DNA from: an uncultured Clostridia bacterium
GTDB lineage: Bacteria; Bacillota; Clostridia; Christensenellales; UBA1242
Direction: 5' to 3'
Length of the DNA stretch: 16,477 bases
Assembly: GCA_937900575.1 (NCBI GenBank)
Contig: CALCEI010000078.1
Coordinates: 1 to 16,477 of the forward strand
Shown here in pieces: positions 12,633 through 16,477 of the stretch. Under the pieces are notes generated by a model. That model was not told the DNA's origin, did not search any database, and worked only from the letters and a program-made list of their open reading frames with translations. Position numbers and translations under genes: made by a program. How positions within the stretch are numbered: position 1 is the first letter of the stretch; each line of letters starts with the position of its first letter.

Positions 12633-14159
12633 ATGAAAAGGACATTAACAAAAGAAAGGTGGTTTAATTATAGACCATTATGCTTAATATTTGCGTTTCT
12701 GCTTCTTGGAAGCATTTTTACCTTTTTCATAACCAAAAACATAATAATATGCTCAATTGCATTTGCAGTTGTGCTAGCCATATTCGTCTTGTTTGCCATA
12801 AAGAATAAAACACCAAAGTATTTGCTTGTTGCACTTATATCTTTTGCTTTGGGTGGTGGAGCATATTTGCTTGCAGTAAACACTTTCAACAAACCCGTTA
12901 CAAAACCAAACTTAATTTCTGCAAGAGTTTGCAATGTTGTTGAAAGTGAAGATACAACACTTACAATTTACGTGGATAGTTGTAAGTTCGATGGCGAAAG
13001 CATAAATGGTAAACTTGTTGTTTACATAAGCGATTTCAATGGTAAATTTGATGATATAGACGTCGGCTCGGTAATTGAATTTGTGCCAAACAGCGTAAAA
13101 CAAACGGATTTGTTAAAATACGATACACCAAACGCAACTTATTTTTATAAAAACATTAAATATTCAGCTTCAACGTACAAAAGCAATCTAACCGTTGTTG
13201 GAAAGGACGTTAAATTTGCCGAACAGATAAAACAATACATAAAAACAAATTTAAGCAACGGTTTAAGTGAATCCAACGTAGATTTGGCATATTCTGCCTT
13301 GTTTGGAGACAAAGATTCACTTTCAGAAGCAAAATATGATGCCTTCAAAGCATCTGGCATTGCACATTTGCTTGCCGTTTCTGGCTTGCATGTGGGAATT
13401 ATTGTTGCTATTTTAAGTTTTGTGTTGAAGAAGTGCAGAGTAAAGGATTGGGTGCGTCTTATAATTATTTCAATAATTTTAGGCTTTTATATGTACATCT
13501 GCAACTTTACAATTTCGGTTGTCAGGGCGTCAATAATGTCAGTTTGTCTGTTGCTTGCGCCAATAGTATTCAGAGAATATGATTCGCTTTCTGCAGTTGG
13601 TCTTTCTGGAATTGTTGTGTTTTTAATAAATCCACTTTGTGCCTTTGATGTTGGCACGTTGCTAAGTTTTTCTTGTGTAGCAGGCATCATTTTATTAAAT
13701 CGTTCAATAAATGGAGTACTTGCAAAAACAAAAATGCCAAGTGCACTCTCAAACAGTTTGTCTATAAGTGCTTCAACACTTGTTTCAATAATGATGATTA
13801 TGGCACTATATTTTAAAACAATAAACATAATTTCTTTGCTTGCAAACATAGTACTTATACCAATTTTTACAGTTTGTTTTGTGGCAACTTTTGTGTTAAG
13901 CATGTTGTCACTAGTTTTGCCATTTGTAACTTATGCGCTTATTCCAATAAATTATGTGTTTGAATTTATTGCCGTAAGCAGTCAATTTTTAGGAAATTTG
14001 CCATTTGCATATTTCACAACCACAAGTGTAAGTTATATTTCTATTGTACCATATTTTGTGTTATTGCTAGTTTTAAGCAATGTATGTACGGCACGAATTA
14101 AAGATAAAGTTATAATTTCGTTTTTAACACTTGCAATTTTGGTGTGTTGTTTGGTATAA
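12633..14159 (+). CDS. comEC: ComEC/Rec2-type membrane channel protein lacking the C-terminal MBL domain
   Basis: ComEC forms the inner-membrane channel for single-stranded DNA during natural transformation. Three or so N-terminal hydrophobic helices (to about residue 90) precede an OB-like extracytoplasmic region (about 91-200, DUF4131-like). The Competence domain follows with the signature HLLAVSGLHVG at residues 245-255 and numerous membrane helices to the C-terminus. The protein ends at residue 508 in a hydrophobic stretch. Typical Bacillus ComEC is about 770 residues and adds a metallo-beta-lactamase-like domain, which is absent; holA begins 9 bases later, so there is no room for it. The AT-rich start has no ribosome site but an extended -10 box right before it. 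Placement before holA and rpsT matches the conserved neighbourhood; no comEA is visible upstream. Confidence 0.92.
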   Translation: MKRTLTKERWFNYRPLCLIFAFLLLGSIFTFFITKNIIICSIAFAVVLAIFVLFAIKNKTPKYLLVALISFALGGGAYLLAVNTFNKPVTKPNLISARVCNVVESEDTTLTIYVDSCKFDGESINGKLVVYISDFNGKFDDIDVGSVIEFVPNSVKQTDLLKYDTPNATYFYKNIKYSASTYKSNLTVVGKDVKFAEQIKQYIKTNLSNGLSESNVDLAYSALFGDKDSLSEAKYDAFKASGIAHLLAVSGLHVGIIVAILSFVLKKCRVKDWVRLIIISIILGFYMYICNFTISVVRASIMSVCLLLAPIVFREYDSLSAVGLSGIVVFLINPLCAFDVGTLLSFSCVAGIILLNRSINGVLAKTKMPSALSNSLSISASTLVSIMMIMALYFKTINIISLLANIVLIPIFTVCFVATFVLSMLSLVLPFVTYALIPINYVFEFIAVSSQFLGNLPFAYFTTTSVSYISIVPYFVLLLVLSNVCTARIKDKVIISFLTLAILVCCLV

Positions 14160-14160
14160 T
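14131..14160 (+). promoter_or_regulatory. Extended -10 promoter of holA inside the end of comEC
   Basis: TTGCAA (14131-14136) and TATAAT (14155-14160) are separated by 18 bases, with TGG directly before the -10 box. The -10 box overlaps the comEC stop codon region. The holA ATG begins 9 bases after the -10 box, so the transcript would have a leader of only about 0-3 bases. Confidence 0.7.
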
Positions 14161-14168
14161 AAAGTTAT

Positions 14169-15083
14169 ATGAAGTTCATTGAATTAAGCAAAAATTTAAA
14201 ACAAAATGTTAAACCTTTGTATAATATTAAAGGTGAAGATTTTTTCCTTGTAAAACAATCCGTAACCTTGCTTAAACAGGCTTTAATTAAGGATTTGGAA
14301 GAGTTTAACTATGCCTATTTTGATGAAGAAGAAACAACTTTAAGCAGTTTTAGTGCAAGTTTGGAAACTTTGCCAATAAACAATGATTATAGATTGGTTG
14401 TTATAAATAAACCAAGCCAAGAAATTTTAAATTACGTATCAAATTATGATTTTACCAATTCAACAACCGTGTTGGCAGTGCTTAATGCAGATAAGTTTGC
14501 ACTTGGTGAAACAGTGGATTGTTCTTTCTTGGATAAAGCAAATTTAAGCAAATATGTGCTTAATTTCTTAAGCAAACAAAACTTATCAATTGAAGAACGT
14601 GCTTTGGACTATTTAATTGAAATTACAGAAGGTTCAATGGCAAGATTGGTTACAGAACTCAACAAACTTGTTGCTTATGCCACAGATGAAACAACAATCA
14701 CAATTGATATGGTAACAAATTTGGTTGCAGATACAAGCCAATATATGATTTACACCTTAACAAACGCAATTGACGAAAAGGATTATGTAAAATATCAAAC
14801 AGTTTTAAGCGATATTTCCAAAACTCAATCATTTGGCGAAATCTTTGCATATATGGGCAAATATTTCAGGCGTATGCAGTACATTGCAGTAAACAAAGAT
14901 GATGAAAAACTTGCAAAAATCCTGAATATTAAACCTTATGCAATAAAGATGGCAAGGCAATTTATATCCAAAAATGGAGTGAAGTATTACGTTGGTTTGT
15001 ACAACGAATATGTGGATTTGGATTTTCAAATTAAATCCGGCAAACTATCCGTATACAACGCACTTTATAAGTTAATTTTCTAA
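14169..15083 (+). CDS. holA: DNA polymerase III subunit delta
   Basis: Delta subunit of the clamp loader, which opens the sliding clamp at primer termini. The order of an N-terminal YNIKGEDFFLVKQSV segment, a central LSIEERALDYLIEITEGSMARLVTELNKL helical region (about residues 137-166) and a C-terminal LDFQIKSGKLSVYNALYKLIF collar-type ending fits the family. Length is 304 against about 347 in Bacillus. The family is poorly conserved, so position between comEC and rpsT adds important support. The ATG has no ribosome site (AAAGTTAT precedes it) and sits next to an extended -10 promoter. Confidence 0.93.
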   Translation: MKFIELSKNLKQNVKPLYNIKGEDFFLVKQSVTLLKQALIKDLEEFNYAYFDEEETTLSSFSASLETLPINNDYRLVVINKPSQEILNYVSNYDFTNSTTVLAVLNADKFALGETVDCSFLDKANLSKYVLNFLSKQNLSIEERALDYLIEITEGSMARLVTELNKLVAYATDETTITIDMVTNLVADTSQYMIYTLTNAIDEKDYVKYQTVLSDISKTQSFGEIFAYMGKYFRRMQYIAVNKDDEKLAKILNIKPYAIKMARQFISKNGVKYYVGLYNEYVDLDFQIKSGKLSVYNALYKLIF

Positions 15084-15114
15084 CAAAAAAACGCACTCAA
15101 CGTGCGTTCTTTTT
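15084..15114. terminator. Bidirectional terminator between holA and rpsT
   Basis: AACGCAC (15090-15096) pairs with GTGCGTT (15102-15108) around a 5-base loop. T5 (15110-15114) follows on the plus strand. On the minus strand the stem is followed by a longer T run (complement of the A run at 15084-15089), which is better suited to rpsT. Confidence 0.9.
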
Positions 15115-15121
15115 ATCCAAT

Positions 15122-15370
15122 TTATTTTTTGTAAGCACTAACTCTTGCTTTCTTTCTGTTTGCAGTTGCTTTTGATAAGATGCCTTTTGATACGGCAGAA
15201 TCAATTACAGAGAAAGCTTCGCTTAACAATGCGCTACCATCTGTGCCATTATCAACTGCTGATTTATATTTTTTGATGAGAGTAGCAATCCTTGTTTCGT
15301 ATGATTTATTTTCACCAGTTTGTCTGTTAATAACACAAATACGTTTTTTAGCTGATTTGATATTAGCCAT
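15122..15370 (-). CDS. rpsT: 30S ribosomal protein bS20
   Basis: Primary 16S rRNA-binding ribosomal protein. At 82 residues it is typical and begins MANIKSAKKRICVINRQTGEN, with NKSYETRIATLIKKY, VDSAVSKGILSKATANRKKARV in family order and a basic composition. The frame remains open upstream to 15436, but the start at 15370 is fixed by the ribosome site GGAGG (15380-15376), the MANIKSAKKR family N-terminus and a promoter at 15394-15422. It lies convergent to holA, as in Bacillus, with a shared terminator. The murI-like gene is divergent from it. Confidence 0.97.
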   Translation of the reverse strand: MANIKSAKKRICVINRQTGENKSYETRIATLIKKYKSAVDNGTDGSALLSEAFSVIDSAVSKGILSKATANRKKARVSAYKK

Positions 15371-15393
15371 GTAAACCTCCATATATGTAAGCA

Positions 15394-15422
15394 AGTATAC
15401 CAAACCAAACAAAAAATTGCAA
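15394..15422 (-). promoter_or_regulatory. SigA-type promoter for rpsT
   Basis: On the minus strand TTGCAA (15422-15417) and TATACT (15399-15394) are spaced by 17 bases, with TGG before the -10 box (extended -10). Transcription should start near 15387, about 17 bases upstream of the ATG. Confidence 0.82.
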
Positions 15423-15425
15423 GTG

Positions 15426-15445
15426 TTTAACAACATTTTGTTAAA
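15426..15445. promoter_or_regulatory. Inverted repeat between rpsT and the murI-like gene
   Basis: TTTAACAA (15426-15433) and TTGTTAAA (15438-15445) are perfect 8-bp arms around CATT. It sits 3 bases upstream of the rpsT -35 box and 15 bases before the ATG of the divergent gene, overlapping that gene's only weak -10 candidate (TTAAAT, 15441-15446). It could be an operator shared by both genes. There is no T-rich tail for a terminator. Confidence 0.4.
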
Positions 15446-15460
15446 TGCATAAATAATATT

Positions 15461-16129
15461 ATGCTAACCAAACTTAAACCAACAATAGCACTTATTGATA
15501 GTGGAATTGGTGGCATTAGTGTATTAAAAGCTTTAATTAAACGTTACGGCAGTGGTAACTATATTTTTTATGCAGATAATGAATTTATGCCTTACGGCAA
15601 CAAAACAAAGGAATTTGTGGATAGTAGAATGCAACAAATAATCAATTACCTAAACAAAAATTATCTTCCAGATATAATTATCATTGCATGCAACACAGCA
15701 TCAACAAGCATAACTGAAAGTAAGCAGAACATAGTAAAAATGGAAGTTAATTCAACCATTCCAACGCTTGCAACACCACTTACAAAAAGAAACATGCAAA
15801 CAGACAACATAATTGAAGATAAAACACTTGCAGAAATGGTTGAAAAGCATTTATTAGATAAAGACAAAATGAAGAGTATTATAAAACAGCACATAAAAAG
15901 ACTTAAATTGGACCAATTCAAAACTTTAATTTTGGGTTGCACACACTACGAACTTGTAAGCGAATATTTCAAAGAGTATTGTAAAGGAACAGAAATTGTA
16001 AACAACAGCTCAAACCTTGTTAAAAAACTAGATTTTAAACCAAATAACACCCAAACCAACATCTTGCTTTTGCAATCCAAAAAGGACCAAAATTTTAACA
16101 ACAAAATGTGGCAGATATTATCAAATTAA
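15461..16129 (+). CDS. murI: Glutamate racemase-like protein, short form
   Basis: Glutamate racemase makes D-glutamate for peptidoglycan with two cysteines acting as acid/base pair. The N-terminal block IDSGIGGISVL (residues 12-22), PYGNK (44-48), ACNTAS with C77, and LGCTHYEL with C160 are all present. The protein is only 222 residues (family about 260-270). The two cysteines are 83 residues apart, against about 110 in Bacillus RacE. The region that normally carries the VxGVxxPG..A and GxxxT segments of the second lobe, part of the substrate pocket, is missing or unrecognisable. The frame is intact, with codon use like its neighbours. There is no ribosome site before the ATG and only a weak -10. 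It may be a compact active enzyme, a relative with another substrate, or a decaying copy. Confidence 0.8.
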   Translation: MLTKLKPTIALIDSGIGGISVLKALIKRYGSGNYIFYADNEFMPYGNKTKEFVDSRMQQIINYLNKNYLPDIIIIACNTASTSITESKQNIVKMEVNSTIPTLATPLTKRNMQTDNIIEDKTLAEMVEKHLLDKDKMKSIIKQHIKRLKLDQFKTLILGCTHYELVSEYFKEYCKGTEIVNNSSNLVKKLDFKPNNTQTNILLLQSKKDQNFNNKMWQILSN

Positions 16130-16477
16130 ACTGCCCATTTATTTTTTCCATACTTTATGGCAGAATTAAGAGTGTTAATCAAATAATCTTTTGGGTAAAC
16201 CTTTGTTTCTGCAACAACTTCCAAATCTTCATCAAGAATGTAATAGGTTATTTCATCATAATTAAACACATCGCTGTCTTTTATTGTAACTCGTTCGTTT
16301 GTGTCTTTAATCTTACACAATTCGCTTGACTTGTTACCAACGCACTTAAAAAGGGTATATTCACGATGTTTGTTGGTATTAAAGGATAATTCGCAACCAA
16401 ACTTGTTTAGCTCTGCAACAAAATTTAAGATTTTTTCTGTTGAAATCTGTTCTGGCAGGTTGTCTTGTTTAAAATAA
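16126..16477 (-). CDS. Unrecognised protein, partial (N-terminus beyond the right edge)
   Basis: An open minus-strand frame runs from the right edge of the window to TAA at 16128-16126, at least 116 residues. No initiation codon with a ribosome site is evident inside the window; the TTG at 16320 is only an internal leucine codon in a longer frame. The visible part is mixed-charge and soluble, with no transmembrane segment or signal. It contains LPEQISTEKILNFVAELNKF near the edge and a C-terminal part with YYILDEDLEVVAETKVYPKDY followed by LINTLNSAIKYG. The alternation suggests an alpha/beta or antiparallel sheet domain. I recognise no family. Its stop codon overlaps the stop of the murI-like gene tail to tail. 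Confidence 0.6.
   Translation of the reverse strand, partial: YFKQDNLPEQISTEKILNFVAELNKFGCELSFNTNKHREYTLFKCVGNKSSELCKIKDTNERVTIKDSDVFNYDEITYYILDEDLEVVAETKVYPKDYLINTLNSAIKYGKNKWAV

Noticed and set aside
13487..13903. Minus-strand frame of 138 codons opposite comEC
   Set aside because: Shadow of the membrane-helix codons of comEC; no start signals or recognisable motifs.
15371..15436. Upstream start for bS20
   Set aside because: It would include the rpsT promoter and ribosome site; the family N-terminus MANIKSAKKR begins at 15370.
1..16477. Mobile elements, phage genes, CRISPR arrays, toxin-antitoxin or defence systems
   Set aside because: No transposase, integrase, repeat array or defence gene was recognised; every substantial gap is explained by promoters, terminators or the tRNA.

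Overview
This AT-rich window reads as housekeeping and sporulation chromosome from an endospore-forming (or ancestrally spore-forming) Firmicute, probably an uncultured Clostridia-type bacterium. The basis is a complete eight-gene spoIIIA locus in canonical order next to efp, Asp23/nusB/xseAB downstream, and a comEC-holA-rpsT block elsewhere. Both neighbourhoods are familiar from Bacillus/Clostridium chromosomes. AAGGAG-type ribosome sites, TTGnnn/TATAAT promoters and U-tailed terminators fit the same group. I cannot place it to genus. No mobile element, phage gene, CRISPR array or integration site is visible.

Layout. (1) 14-1525 (+): truB, then efp with its own near-consensus promoter and a terminator. 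(2) 1631-6243 (+): spoIIIAA-AB-AC-AD-AE-AF-AG-AH, tightly packed with several stop/start overlaps; this encodes the mother-cell half of the feeding channel that joins SpoIIQ. (3) 6258-9850 (+): an Asp23 family gene with its own promoter and an inverted repeat over the -10 box, then nusB, xseA, xseB and proS, ending in a bidirectional terminator. The accB/accC and folD genes that Bacillus carries in this neighbourhood are absent. (4) 9886-12544 (-): fhs (10-formyl-THF synthesis), a short-chain dehydrogenase with operator-like palindromes at its promoter, and tRNA-Glu(CUC) with promoter and terminator. (5) 12633-15083 (+): comEC, without the usual C-terminal metallo-beta-lactamase domain, and holA. 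Both have an extended -10 box so close to the ATG that leaderless mRNAs are likely. (6) 15122-15370 (-): rpsT, convergent with holA across a shared terminator. (7) 15461-16129 (+): an unusually short murI-like gene. (8) 16126-16477 (-): the 3' part of an unrecognised gene entering from the right edge.

No wholly new multi-gene system is visible. The most notable signals are variations on known machines: a SpoIIIAG missing nearly all of the insertion that forms the beta-triangle barrel in Bacillus, a MurI retaining both catalytic cysteines but lacking about 30-50 residues between them, a ComEC without its nuclease-like domain, candidate leaderless comEC and holA messages, and several unassigned palindromes placed exactly on promoters. 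All functional calls come from motif recognition by eye; no database search was run.
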